From Eublepharis macularius (Eukaryota; Chordata; Lepidosauria; Squamata; Eublepharidae): DNA of 64,000 bases. A program made the position numbers and the translations under genes. Below, in pieces: positions 22,068 to 34,399 of the stretch. Under the pieces are notes generated by a model. That model saw only the letters and a list, made by a program, of their open reading frames with translations, did no database searches and was not told the origin of the DNA. Each line of letters starts with the position of its first letter. The first letter of the stretch is position 1. Location of the stretch: the NCBI RefSeq assembly GCF_028583425.1, contig NC_072802.1, positions 12,719,926-12,783,925 on the forward strand, given 5' to 3'.

Positions 22068-23020
22068 TCCTACTATATAAAAGGCTAATCGTGTTCCAGA
22101 CAACTCACTTCCTACCCTGGTGCACCTCCAGTGGGTGCTATTGCGGAGGGGAAGCCCAGAAGAGGCAGCCCATCTCTCTGATAGCGCACCACGGCGGGAA
22201 GCCCAAACCATGATTAAGCGTGGAGCAGGGGACAATGCCTGCCCCCCCTTCACCCGGCTGGGATCAGGAGAGGAGCAGATGGCAATGCCTGTGTCAGGGC
22301 CTGCCAGTTTGATCCCGAGTTACTTCACTGTCAGAGTCCAGTTAAAGTTTCTTTATGAGAGATCCATCAGTATCAGTGCTCTCAGACTACAGCATTGCAG
22401 AAGTGACGTAAAGGGGAAAAGCAATATTAATTATAGGGCAGGGTTCCCAACTTGGGATAAGGACCGCTAGAATTTAGGCGCGTAGGGCCTAGGAGGTTGG
22501 ATAGGGGAGAGGGAGGGGAAGACAAGGATGAGCTCACTTCATGTCCCAGGGAGATACAGCTCTGACCAGCACTTCAAGGGCACTTTCCCATGCCAGTCGA
22601 GAAAGTGAAAGTAGCCACCTGCAAGATAAGCAATTCACAGTGACACAGTTAGACAGCTACACATATATTTCTCTACACATTCTCAGAGGCCCAGAGTACA
22701 ATTCAGAGTATAATAGGCACACATGGCAGATTAGCAGGGCTAATCTGAAAGCCTGTCCCCCCTGACTTCACCCCGCTGGGATCTGGAGCTGAGCAGGTGG
22801 CAATGCCCGCCTCCCTTCACCTAGCCAGAATCAGGCACAGAGCAGGCAGCAATGCCCGCCACCCTTCACCCAGCTGGAATCAGTACTGGAGCAGGTGGCA
22901 ATGTCTGCCCCCCACCCCGCCTTCACCTGGCCAGAATCATCATGGAGGAGGAGGAGGCAAGCCCGCCCTCCCCTTTCTAGAGCCTGTTGTATTTTTTCCA
23001 ACAACAGGCTTTGTTACTAG
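22068..23020 (+). mobile_element. Non-autonomous Helitron
   Basis: It starts 'tcctactatataaaaggc' directly after an A (22067). It ends with a perfect 10-bp hairpin (22981-22990 with 23001-23010, 10-nt loop), ten more bases and the terminal CTAG, followed by T at 23021. This is the Helitron rule: TC start, 3' hairpin, CTRR end and insertion between A and T without duplication. Inside are about six tandem units of roughly 49-50 bp (anchors 22233, 22283, 22801, 22850, 22899). A 458-bp foreign insertion splits this array. No Rep/helicase gene is present. Confidence 0.9.
22293..22750. mobile_element. Unidentified insertion within the Helitron
   Basis: The 49-50-bp array of the Helitron is interrupted by 458 bp bracketed by the exact 6-bp repeat gcctgt (22287-22292 and 22751-22756). 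The insert has no protein-coding signal. Its size and 6-bp duplication would suit a solo LTR of minus orientation (a CATAAAG-like signal lies near 22352 on that strand), but clear TG...CA ends were not found. Confidence 0.5.
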
Positions 23021-23102
23021 TTGTTATATATAAATTGTCATTAAATGTGAAGTGCTGTGCACCAAGGTGAAGCCAATGGAACTGTCAGGAACAGGATGTC
23101 CA

Positions 23103-23290
23103 GCCTCCAGGTGGCGGCTTTAGATCTCATGGAATTACAGCTGATCTCCAGGTCATAGAAAATGGCCGCTTTGGAGGGTGGAGTCTAGGGCATTATATCC
23201 TGCTGAGATCCTTTCTTTCTCCAAACCCAACCCTTTCTAGGCTCCGCCTCCCAAATCTCCAGGAATTTCCCAAGGTGGAACTGGCAACCT
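23103..23290. mobile_element. hAT-like non-autonomous repeat
   Basis: It has the family core 'aatggccgctttggagggtg' and the ends 'cctccaggtggcggc' and 'tggaactggcaacctc', as in the copy at 17486. Confidence 0.55.
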
Positions 23291-23329
23291 CAAGAACCAG
23301 TTAGCTTTTTAAGTGTAGAAGGAGATGAA

Positions 23330-23480
23330 ATCACAGACACAAGAAAAGTGCTGCTGGATCAGACCAATGACCCTTCTTCCCCAGCATCCCGTTTCACACG
23401 GTGGTCAACCACGTACCCCCAGAAGTCCTGCAGGCACAGATGCCAAAGGCTGCTCCAGAAGTGCCCTGCATCTGAATATG
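23330..23480 (-). repeat. CR1 3' end fragment
   Basis: 'gctgctggatcagaccaatg', then 'cagcatcccgtttcacacgg' and 'tggtcaacca' match the reversed CR1 3' region that is longest at 43993. A minus-strand LINE end, 5' truncated. Confidence 0.65.
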
Positions 23481-24639
23481 GAGGCTCTATTTAGCCATCA
23501 TAGGCACAGAGGCCAAAGCGTCCTTCCCTGTAATTGCCACTACCTAACATTTAAGAATCATTGGGGTCATATCTACAAACCTTAAGAACATTACCATTCC
23601 CTTTGTTATGTGTTCCCACTTTCCCAAGGCATGGCACTTTAGGCCAAACACTTAGGCTAGACTCATTCACAGTAAATTCACGATATCATATACAGTGAGT
23701 ACATAAAGTAATAATAATTAGTGACTACAGAGGAACGAAACTCAGAGGATGCTGGCTACATTGTTGTATGATTGGTAATTCTGGCCTTCCGGTGAGGATG
23801 GGTAACCCTGACCCATCTCTGTATCAGGGGCGACTGGAGCATTCAACCTCTCCCAACACACTGGTGCAGCAGAAATGCCTGTCCTTTCAGGAGACTGCCT
23901 CTTGAGTAACTATTCTGGACTTGTCTTCTGATCAGGAATGGACCGTCAGAACTACAAGTACTTGGCTCCATTGACAGTAGGTAATGCTTATGTCCTTGCA
24001 CTCTAAACCATTTTTGCATGTCTGAGTTCAATTTTTTTTAAAGCGTGTCTTGTACTGCCCCAGGAGAAGAGGACAACAAAAATACGTTTATTCTGTGCTT
24101 AGCTGGGAACTATTTAATTATAAACACCATCTGAAAGATTTGGAGAGGAGGGAATGTGCAAACAGATTACTCAGCATGGATTAAATGACCAAGACTGGGG
24201 ATCTTTCCCATTTCCCTCTCCCCTGCAGTCCTTTCCAGTCCCAGGAAAGCTTATTCCCAGGGTCACAGGACGCGCGTGGAGTAAGAGCCATGCAGGTCGG
24301 CAGTCTGTAGTAGAGACAGAGAAGGGACAAGCTTCTTTTGTCAGTGGAGCTCCATTAATGGAAGATGGAGGAAAGGCATTTGCGTGTCCCTTCCCACGGC
24401 AGCCTATGAACTTCAATGGCTATTAGGCCACTTGGATCCCACAACTGGTGGTGAGAGGGGAATGTGGGGAAGGTCTGTAACTGTCATGCTTCCCACTGAT
24501 GGATTGGTGAATTCAGTCCATTATTTCTAGCTTGTCCTTTGTAGCCAATAACCTTCAGGTGAAGAAGCAACAACTGACTACTGTCTGAGCATTATGCCTC
24601 TTTCTGAATCAGTTTCAGGTGGATAGCGGTGCTGGTTTG
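23481..24639. other. Unassigned non-coding stretch
   Basis: No gene or clear repeat was recognised. A 90-codon chance frame at 24154-24426 has a mirror frame on the other strand and no recognisable domain. Confidence 0.3.
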
Positions 24640-26370
24640 CAGTTGAAGAGCAAGATCCAGGCCTAATAGAACCTTAAAGACCAACTAGATTTCCAAGGTA
24701 TGAGTTTTTGAGAGTCAAAGCTCCCTTTGTCAGATACAAGGAATGGAAAAAGGGAAGGAGTCTATAATCCAGGTAGAGTTGGATGGCTTTTGTAAATTAG
24801 AGTGTCAGGAAGCTAGCTATAATACATGTTATAACTAGCCTGACACAGCAGGAATGCAAACTGCACAAAATTAGAATCTGTAATGTGAGAAAAATCCTAC
24901 GTCCCAATTCAACCCTGGGAGATCCATTGCTCCAAATTTGCAAACAAACTCAGTTTCAGCAATCTCACATTGTACTTTTCCTTTGAAGCTTCTCTGCTTG
25001 AGAACTGCTACTCTTAAATCAGCAATAGAATGTCTTAGGAGATGTTTTCCCACAGGTTTTTGAATGTTGTGATTTTTATATCAGAGTTATATTATTATAT
25101 TTATATATTATTTGATATTATATCAGATTTAGGTCCATTAATTCTTTTGCAGAGGACCTGAGCTGTTTGTCCAATATAGAAAATTGACACCTGATGACAT
25201 ACATAATGTTGGAAGATGAACAAGTGATTGTGCCTGAGATGGCATAGCTGGTGTGGTTAGGTCCAGTGATTGTATTGCTAGAAGGAATATGGAGGCAGAG
25301 TTGGCATCTTGTTTTATTGCAGGCCCTGATCCCAGAGCTCATGTCCATGATGAGAAGTGCATTGTTGTGAGTGAGGAGGTGTTTAGGTTGGGGAGGCTGT
25401 CTGTGGGCGAGAAAAGGTTTGCCTCCCAATGCCTGTGAAAGAGCAGGTATCATGGATTATAAGTCATTAATGATACATTGAACTGGTTTGAGCTAGCAAC
25501 TTTATATGACTACCAGTGGTGTTCTGTTGTTGTTTTGTTTGGACTTACCTTGTAGCAGGTCATCCCTCGGTATCATTCTGGCTTTGTTGATCTGTTTTCT
25601 TACTGTATCCAGTGAGTATTTTAATTCCAGAAATCTCTGCTGTAGATGACAAAGGTGAGAATCTCTGTCAGAGGGATTGGAGCAGATGCAGTTGTAGAGT
25701 AGAGCTCGGCTGTAGACAATGGATTATGTGGTGGGTTTGGGCTGATAATTGGAGGTGTGTGGATATATTTGGTGATCAGTCGGTTTTTTGGCATAAGGTG
25801 GTTTTTATGCTTCCATCAAGTATTTGTACAGTGGTGTCTGGAAAATGTACTTCTTGTGTGGATTGAGTCATAGTCAGGTTGATGGTAGGGTGGAAGCTGC
25901 TGAAGGACTGACAAAATCCCTCCAGTGCTTCTTTCTCATGTGTCCAGCTGATAAAAATGTCATCAATGAATCTCAAGTACAGGAGGGGTTTTAGCAGGTG
26001 GGAGCTGAGGAAGTGCTGTTCCAAGTCAGCCGTAACAAATGTTGGCATATTGTGGTGCCATGCAGCTGCCCGTGGCTGTGCCTTATTTCTGAAGAAATAA
26101 ACAAACACCAAATCTGAAGTAGTTGTGGGTGAGGAAACACTGGCAGAGCTTGACGGTGTTGTTGGAAATGGTGTTCCTATTTTTACCACCATGGATGTTG
26201 CATGTCTATACACCAACATCCCCCCACAAGATGGAATACAAACCATTAGGAACACCATCTCTGAGAACACTACAACTAACCTAGCTATCAAGCTTCCACA
26301 AACCTACTCCCCCAAATGCAGTAAGATGCAGCACCTTAATCATCAGAAGTATGGGAACATTAGCTGAAAC
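24640..26370 (-). mobile_element. Penelope-like element with an inverted 5' piece
   Basis: On the minus strand, 26097-25870 encodes an RT segment with TADLEQHF and the catalytic LRFIDDIFISW (positions 25983-25941), then SFHPTINLTM and EVHF. 25453-25118 encodes the linker and degraded GIY-YIG endonuclease region (CNKTRCQLCLH, then GPNH and SNIMYVIRC). The 3' end (24640-24737) carries a decayed hammerhead-like terminus. On the plus strand, 26126-26290 instead encodes the upstream RT motif PIFTTMDVACLYTNIPPQDG. So the 5' piece is flipped relative to the rest, as in 5' inversion during target-primed reverse transcription. All frames are broken. Confidence 0.85.
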
Positions 26371-27427
26371 TTAACAGAACTCATGATTTTCTTGATTACG
26401 GGCACGTTAATATCTGTGCCCCCTTCTTTGGAAAACGATGCCTGTGTGAAAGTACGAAAGTGTCTTCCGGCTTTTTGGAGAGGCAGAAAAGTGGCTTGAT
26501 GTCTGAGCTGACATAAAATATCAAGAACAAAGCAATGTTGCCAAAAAGCTCAGGAGTTCAGAAAGAATGTAGGTGGAGTCCTTTATGTGAATTGCATGGT
26601 GCATGTGGCAAAGGCATGGTGTAATTTAGACCATTCAACAAGCCGGTTAATCAAGTGTTTGAAGCAAGGATCCACTGGGGAATAATAAGCAGTAGAGGCC
26701 AGGGGATGGAGGCAATCTAAAGCGTCTAGTAAACTCCTGCCCATTGGAGCATTCACATTTCCTGTTCTTCCTCTGTTCCATCCTGTTTTGTTCATCAAAA
26801 TTCCTCACCATTCCAACCTGTAGAGCAAACAGAAATTAAAGAAAACAAATTAAAGGGAGGTTAGTTTGATGGTTTGTAATGACTTGATGGAGCTTAATTA
26901 AAAGTCTGGTTGTTTGAGATGCGGGGAAAGAGGTCATTTAGTTGCCTGAGGCAGAAAGTTTCAATGTCCGCAGTACGTTGTGTCCTTGTCCTGGCTGCTC
27001 CTCCTCCATAAGCCTGTCCCCAATGCTTCTTCAAGGGCATGGCAAGTTCAGCCACAGGAAGACGCCAAGCCATGGCTATTCCCACACATGAAAAAAAGCA
27101 AGGCAGGTGCCTCTTCACAACCAGAATGGTTTTCTTTACTCTTCTGCCACTTGCGGCTTCATATTTACATCACTAAACATTTTTCTGGCCCATAGAGTTA
27201 TACACACACAACATATACTCACCGCTCCATGTGCCTTTGGAAGAAAAATGGGTGGTTATCAGAGCAAGTAGTGCCCTGACTGTGAAATGTTCCCCCACAG
27301 TGGTTCGCCTGTTATCTATCTTGTTAAGGTTTAGGTGCCAGGTAAAAATGTCTTGATTCATAAAGACATTTGATTATGTGACTTTTTAAAGAACTTGCTT
27401 TTCTTACCTGCACACTTTTCTTGTTTT
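26371..27427. other. Unassigned non-coding stretch
   Basis: No exon or RNA gene was recognised. Short opposed frames around 26900-27200 are chance. Confidence 0.3.
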
Positions 27428-27680
27428 TATTTTACTTATTTAAAATATTTATTTGCTACCACTTCAAATACCTGCTTGAGGCAGCTCACAAAATTAAACA
27501 AGATAAAACCATGAAAACATAAATTTGTGTGCCAATGGCCCATCCAGTCCAACACTCTGTGTCACACAGTGGCCAAAAAAACAGGTGTCATCAGGAGGTC
27601 TGCCAGTGGGGAAGGGACACTAGAAGCCCTCCCACTGATCCCCCCCCCCCGCCCAAACACCAAGCTCCTGGAGGAAAACT
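27428..27680 (-). repeat. LINE 3' tail and CR1 3' end fragments
   Basis: 27428-27525 has an L2-like tail layout ('ttatttaaaatatttatttg' then 'gaggcagctcacaaaatt'). 27530-27620 has the CR1 3' block ('ccatccagtccaacactctg', 'cacacagtggccaa'). Both are reversed and short. Confidence 0.55.
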
Positions 27681-27946
27681 GAGCCAAGTGGATTTTCTTA
27701 CAAAGAGCAGCCGCTCGACTGGAAAGATTCTCTCTTTCAAAAATCTAGTCACTTCAGTTTTCCTTCTGGAGCTCAGAGACGGGGCGGGGCGGGGGGGAGG
27801 ATCAGCGCTGCAATTCCCTGCTGGGAGAAGAAGAGTGGGAGGGACTGGGTTTCTCTCTCACTCACAAAACACCTCAGCTTTTTTCCTGTCTCTTGTTATG
27901 TCGTTCTCCACCCCCCACCCCCATCCCAAGCTCCCACAGGATTTTT

Positions 27947-27950
<4 letters not shown>

Positions 27951-27996
<46 letters not shown>
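27951..27996 (+). repeat. (GA)n microsatellite
   Basis: About 23 uninterrupted GA units, followed by a degenerate GTGTGAGA tail to about 28028. Confidence 0.95.
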
Positions 27997-27999
<3 letters not shown>

Positions 28000-28029
28000 T
28001 GTGTGAGAGAGAGAATGTGAGAGAGAGAA

Positions 28030-29171
28030 GGTCCCTCTAGTTGCAATTCTCTCCAGCTGAGAATCACATTGAGCAGCTGTTTTTTTTTAAAGACTACATT
28101 TTCCAAGGATCTTTGCAGGATCTGACACGCGCCTGTGTGTCTCATGTGGTTCCTCCCTGAGATTGCACAGTCCTTCTCTTTTAAGTGTTCACTGAAATTA
28201 GCCTGTTTTATCCCAAAAGCCAGGCTCTAAGACATACATAATCTGCTGAGAAAGGATTTCTTCTTGCCTACTCCTCTGGGGGCATGAAGCCCACCTGAAA
28301 ACATTCACCATTTTAGCCTTCTTACTCTCGAACTGGGCTCTGAGAAAGGATCAGTTTCTCTCTGAAGACTCAGGCCCTGTCTGCTAAGAGCTAACAGTGT
28401 AATACTTTTTTCTCTTTCACCACCACTCCCCTGCCACCAAAATGGGCCCTGATTGGCTGTTACCTGCACAGAAATGAAATAGATGAGGTATTTCCCACAC
28501 TTGTCTCAATGTTAGGAAAAGATTTGCCTACTTTCTTGTTTCTGTGAGTCAAGTTGCTGTTCCAGACACAGGAGCAGGGCCAAAAAGATGGGGCAATCCT
28601 GTTGACAAATGTAGATTCATATGCACAAGATCAAAGAATCCAGATCAGGTCATCCTTTGAACATCTCATTTTTAACAAAAGTTGCCCTTAAGAGTGGTGA
28701 CTGAGTAGATCACCACTCATTCATATTCATATTCACCAATATGAATGTCTTCATATGGGTGAAGTAGACCTTTGATTCTCTACTAGTTGGGTGTGAATGT
28801 GGAATGAGGGGCTAATTATTCTAGATTAGTAAACATGGAGCATCTCTGTTTGTCTCCCATGCTGAGGGTTGCTAACTTCTGTGTGACAAAATTCTGGCTC
28901 CTGGGTGGAATGTCAACTACAGAATAAGAGAATGTGTGATCAGGAATCTCCCCTTGCCTTTAGGGCAGGGATCCCCAACCCCGTTGAACTTGTGGACACT
29001 TATGGAATGTTGAGGACAGAGAGTGGGCGCCATCACACAGTGGCTGCTAGGGAGTTCTGGGGGAGGCTTACCAGATTGCCCTGTGGTGGCCAGTTTTCGG
29101 TCCCTGGCTCCAGCCCCCTCCCCCATCAGTCTATGGAAAACAGGATACATTGAAGTTGACTCCCACCCCCT
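28030..29171. other. Unassigned non-coding stretch
   Basis: No gene was recognised. The part from about 28970 ('gggatccccaaccccg' on) looks like an old dispersed repeat that resumes after the LTR at 29544, ending near 29950 ('gaccactgctctaga'). Its 'gggatccccaac' and 'ggggaccactgctct' ends are complementary in style, suggesting a hAT-like element with internal insertions. Confidence 0.35.
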
Positions 29172-29543
29172 TGCAGCAAGAAATCCAAGCTCTCTTGAGT
29201 CAAAGGTTCTTTAATGAGATATCCTAGCTTCAGCATATATATGTCCATAGGTTACACATAGGCAAGTAAAAGCATCTAGCTGTACACAGGTCTCTTGTTG
29301 AGAATGACGTACTGAGTGCTTGTTACAATATATCTATCTGTACCCTCGGTGCCCATCCAGCTGGGTATAGTCAGTGGGAGGGCAGGAAGGAGCTGTCCCA
29401 AGGCCACTGTGGCGAGCCATCCTAGATAAGAGCTCAGCCGTCCCGGGAACTAGACAGCAACTGTGGAAAACAGACACATGAGAACATACTGCAATATACT
29501 CAGAGTAGGCAATATGGAAGGACTGTGGGCAGCAGACGTGACA
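29172..29543 (-). mobile_element. Solo LTR of an endogenous retrovirus-like element
   Basis: On the minus strand the 372-bp block begins TGTCACGTCTG and ends TTGCTGCA, with a CATTAAAGAACC polyadenylation-type signal about 50 bp from its 3' end. It lies between C-runs that could be a 5-bp duplication. It interrupts an older repeat (28970-29950). No internal viral genes are present, so it is best read as a solo LTR left by recombination. The boundaries rest on TG/CA ends only. Confidence 0.5.
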
Positions 29544-32160
29544 CCCCCCACACTCTTCACCCCAGCAGGAGCAAAAATAGGAGGTGGAAGGCAACATCAT
29601 GTAAAATTGCAACATCACTTCTAGTTGTACCCAGAAATGTCACAATGTTCTAGGAATTGCCCAAATCTCTGGCTTTACCAGAGAGATCAGGGGATTCCTA
29701 GAGTACCATGTCACTTCCGGGTAGAATCAGAAATGATTGCAACATCATGCAATGTCACTCCACTTCCCATTTTTGCTCCTACTGGATGCTCCCAAAAGTA
29801 ATGCCTCCCATATTCTTGAAGCTCTTCTCACTCCAGTGAGGAGGAAGGCAACCAGAACTGGCTCTTTCCTTTGGGGGAGAAACAAATGGACACTAGGAAA
29901 CCTGTTGGTGGGCACCATAGTGCCTATGAGGCCATGCTGGGGACCACTGCTCTAGACATGCAACATGCATGCCTGGTCTAGACATGTGACAAAAATGATG
30001 TAGTTGGACCCCGAGATGGTAGAATGGGCTGTACCACTTCAGATTTCAGGCACATTCAGATTTTGAATGGTCATATAAACTTCCATGCAGCAAAACAAAA
30101 CAAATTAGCACACAAGGGGGAAAGCCTATCTTTGCAATCTGTGCTATTTTTCCATTTACAGAAAATTATTAATGTAGGGGAATTTAGAAGACTGTAATAC
30201 CTCCCCTGGAGTCTGTCTCTGAAGTAGTACAGGCAATTATATCATTTCATTCTACCATTCTGCCACATTATTACCACCTTGTTTGGCTGCATGTGTAGAT
30301 AAAAGCCCTAGGATGTTGGCTTTGTCCCCTGAGTGCTAATTGGGGTATTTTCAGAGTCTTTTACATGGCAACCACTGAAAAATGCCACCTGCTAGGGATA
30401 TCAGGTTGCTCTACAAGTAGATCTACTCTATCGACTCTTGCATCAGGAAAAAACGGGTGGGAAATAATGTCCCACCTATCCCCAAAGCCTCCAGGATTGC
30501 CAGCAGCCCGGGGAACCCTACACCCCTCTCCTGCAACCTAAATCAATGTAGTCTATTTTTCTACCTATGGGTTTTACCACCTAATTCTGCTGTATGTGTT
30601 GCAAGTGCCCCAGATTCTCAGCAATTAAAGCACTACAACAGCCCTGTCTCTGCTCTTGCTATTAATGGGCCCTCACCTGCTGAAGCCATTAATGAGGCAG
30701 TGCTATCCAACAGAGGACTTGTTAAACTGCTCTTGCCAGTGATCTGAAATGCATGTGAGTGCTTCCAGGCTGACCTTTCCATACGGTTTCACAAATGCTG
30801 GTTTTAATTAGTTGCTGGACAAGTCACGATGCTTGCGTCCTTGCAGCTTTTGCTGTTTTGTTAGCTGCCTTCAATTTGCGGAGATAAAGCAAAGTATAAA
30901 TATTTTTAATAGATATATAAACAAACACAAACCAGTAATGCACTTCTGCGTTTTCCGAGAGGCTATTTAGTTATTTAAAAACCACACACACACACTACAT
31001 ATACATACTTTCATTTGGAAGATTCAGGGCAAAAGAAATTTAAAAACCATGTATTTATTTTTGAACTTCGCCCTTAGACTGAGCTCCTTCCTGAGTCCTT
31101 GAGCTAAAACAGAAACTGGCTTCTGACAGTGCTGCAAAAGTGCCATAAAGCTGCCATAAAGCGTCCTGTGCAGAAATATGGTGAGCCTCAACAATCCACA
31201 GTATGATGAAAGGAATTTTTTTTAAAGCCATGTGATGAGAGGCTGCTTTCCAGTCATTTTACCCTAAACTTTGTAAGCACCATCAAAAGGCAGCAACTCT
31301 GGTTGGACTGGGTCTCATTAAAGATAATTGTCATCTAACAGGTTTGGCAGCACTCTGTGCAGGTATCATGGGGAAGCTGTATGGAAACATTCCACAGATT
31401 GACATGGGAAGGAGGCGAGAGCAAGCAAAGTCACATGAACGGAGCTGTGCTGCTTCAGACCCCAGGTGGTGTGTGTGTGTGGGGGGGAGGGATAAAGCTT
31501 CAGAATGGCTCCATAGCTTTAAAAAATAACCCTCCCTGCAAACAGAAAGACAAACACATCAGGGAGAAAGGAAGAACAGGTTTCTGGCAGGATATACATT
31601 TACTAAATGAATAAATAATAAAGATTCTCTGGTTTTCTAATTTCAAGCAGTTTTTTATTAAATGTAGGTGAGCGATCAAATAATAATAATAATAATGTTT
31701 ATTGCTTTTCCGGCCGAAGCCATAAGCCATACAAACACCAACAAAATATGAACTGCACACTTGAACATACCCAATTCACATAGACATAACTCGTCATTAT
31801 CACTTTAAACTATCTAAACTCATGAAAATCTTGTTTCTTTATCACCGTGGCTAGAAAGGAAGCCACTATAGCTGAGGTTTGATTGTCAGGAAAGTTATCA
31901 GACAATAACACTGAGATTGCCCAAGGAAGGAAGGGAAGCGTTTCTTTTAACATAATAGGAATAATAAATCTCTCTCTTTCCTTACTCCAGATCAAATAAT
32001 GTGATCTTCACTTTAGCCTGAGGTGGTGCAGTCTCTTTTATCACTTCATTTTGTACATCTGTAGACTGTTCAGGAGCAGCTTTTAGTTATGTGGTCTTTG
32101 TATTTCCCAAAAATTCAGGGGGGTGGACAAGGTTTTCTGTATGGAAACATGAAATTCTTA
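29544..32160. other. Unassigned non-coding stretch
   Basis: An L2-like 3' tail may lie at 30836-30920 on the plus strand. A (TAA)n run sits at 31680-31695 and a short GT run at 31468. No exon was recognised; the 96-codon frame at 30457-30747 lacks any known domain. Confidence 0.3.
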
Positions 32161-32162
32161 TA

Positions 32163-32345
32163 GGGTCGAGATGGCATAGTGGGACTGGAGAAGACTGGAT
32201 TCAAATCTCCACTCTGTCACGGAAGACTGCTGGGTGGCCTTTAGGTCGGGCACAATCCCTCATCCTGACCTGCTTTACCAGGTTATCGTTGTGAGGATAA
32301 GCTGGCGGAGGGGGGCATGATTTGATAAGCAGCTTCCAGGCTCCA
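32163..32345 (+). repeat. tRNA SINE
   Basis: 'gagatggcatagtgggactg' then the B-box-like 'ggattcaaatctcc' and 'gctgggtggcctttaggtcg' follow the tRNA-SINE plan. The body ends in a G-run (32347-32358). Confidence 0.6.
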
Positions 32346-32756
32346 TTGGGGGGGGGGGAAACAGGGTATGCAGTAGATTTTTTAAAAAAGCATTGCAAAA
32401 TAATATAGAATTATTTCAAAGTAAAAAAATGCACATTTGGAAATACCAATAGAGAGGAAAGAAATCAAACAATGCTACTAATGAATCCTTGAGCAATTGG
32501 TAAGTAAGACACCATTAAAACGAATCTTTACAACATTTATGATCATATTGTATGGGAACATCTGAACCAGCTGGAAAAGGCCTGGCCTTGCTTCTCCCCC
32601 CACTTTTGTGCAGAACTTAATGCCTGCCCTTAAGCACCAGCCAAAGGCGAGAGCCAAAGAGCGCTTGAAACTTTGCTTGCAACTTGTATCCCAGGGTGAA
32701 CCGTGCCCATGGAAGCAGCCCAAGATGCCCCCACTGCTTGTTTTAAGATCAACTAG

Positions 32757-32930
32757 TGGGGTTGCCAACCTCCAGGTGGGGCCTGGTGCTCACCTCCAAT
32801 TGCAACTGATCTCCAGGCTACACCGATTTATTCCCCTGGAGAAAATGGTTGCTTTGGAGAACAGACTCCATGGCATTATCCCTCAATGAAGTGCCTCTCC
32901 TCCCTAAACCCTCCCCTTCCCAGGGGTCAT
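32757..32930. mobile_element. hAT-like non-autonomous repeat, partial
   Basis: It begins 'gggttgccaacctccagg', carries 'ctggagaaaatggttgcttt' and fades near 'cccttcccagggg'. This is the family defined at 17486, lacking a clean right end. Confidence 0.55.
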
Positions 32931-34390
32931 CATCTAGGGAACTGTTGGGTTGTCCATTTTTTAAACATTTGTATTATTTCTGTGTATTTTAGTTTATAAG
33001 CCTCTTTAAAGGATAAAAGTAGGATTAAAATATTTAAGTAAATCAATAGATACTATATTATGTATCTTCCTTTAAAACAACAACTTGGTCCTGACCCTGC
33101 AGGCAAAAGTATGTGAACAATCAACTGGCACGTATAAGTTTTCTTAGGCTAAAAAGCCTAACCCAAGATACAACTGTGTTCATGTTTCCCTGGTTGGATC
33201 AGACATTGCCTTTGATTTCTTCTGTTACAAAAGGAGCCCTAAAATTGCCTTTCAATGAATTGGATGATTCATCCGTAATTAATGAACAATTTGCCCTAGG
33301 GTAATTCCATTGACTTCAAGGATACTGTTCTGAAATATGAAGTGTTACTATTTTCACATTAATTTAATACCTCCAAAAGTACTTTTGAGAATTCCATACC
33401 AAAGTTCTCAGACTGGATCAATCTATTTCAAGTGCTCTTCCTGGAAAGGTGCAAACAATGGCAGAAAGGGGAGGGAAAGAAGACGCTAAAATGTGGATTG
33501 TTCTCAAAACTTTTCTTCAAACTTTGGAAACCAATTACCTCACAATCAGAGACTGAAAGAGCCACACTGAGTCCCCCTGCAGAAGATTGTTCAGATGCTG
33601 TTTGAAATATACATGCGCTATGCAGGAGAGAAAGAACATTGAACTCCCTGGAAGGCTGTTTAAGAGTCCAATCTGTCCCTCGTTAAAGTCAGCAGGGGTT
33701 TACCCATTAACTTTTCAATCTGTTGCTGCTAAGTGTGCTTATTTTTTAATGGAAAGTGGCACTTGGATTTAAAGTTGGGATCCCCTTGAAAGAGATAAGT
33801 GGCTTGAACTCCGATTTCCCTCCCAAAGTTACAGTCCTAACAAGGGCTTCTGTCTTCATGATGGAGTCACCTAATTTCTGTCCTTGGGCAATTTCCCCAT
33901 TTTCTGCCTTGAATTTTTCTAAATAGCCAAGTGTCAGCTCCAGACACTTTGTCATTTTACAGCACATAATGGGCTGGGGGTGAATTCGAGGTGAACAATA
34001 GAACTGCTAAGTACCAAGAGGAATGGCAGGATTTGCTTCTCAGGACAGGACAAATTGGGTATAAATTAAATTCATTTCTCCCCAGTGCAATGTCCATTGA
34101 TTTAAAGAGAGCGACTCAGAAGTTCAGTCTGGCTTCATGCACTACTGCACTGCATGTGTCTTCCAATGTTCAAGCAAAGCTGCTAGCTCAACAGGAGAAG
34201 AGAGCAGGGGAGAACAATATATGAAACTAAGCAAAATGTAATGGCAGTGTACAAATGAAGGAACTGAAGGAGCCAGGGAGCTGTTTAATAAGAAAAGTCA
34301 AGGCAGTGAAAGCCTTAATAATATATCCTGATAATTTATCTGAGACTAGCAAGCAGACTAGGTTGGTTTCAAAGGAGCAAATGAGAGGGA
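32931..34390. other. Unassigned non-coding stretch
   Basis: An L2-like plus-strand tail may occupy 32940-33050. The rest shows no gene or recognisable element. Confidence 0.3.
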
Positions 34391-34399
34391 CCTTTAGAG

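Noticed and set aside
27951..28028. CRISPR-like or regulatory repeat
   Set aside because: Simple GA microsatellite; no repeat-spacer structure exists anywhere in the window, as expected for vertebrate DNA.
30457..30747. 96-codon frame as a host exon
   Set aside because: No domain, no splice-site support and an ordinary length for chance frames in 64 kb.
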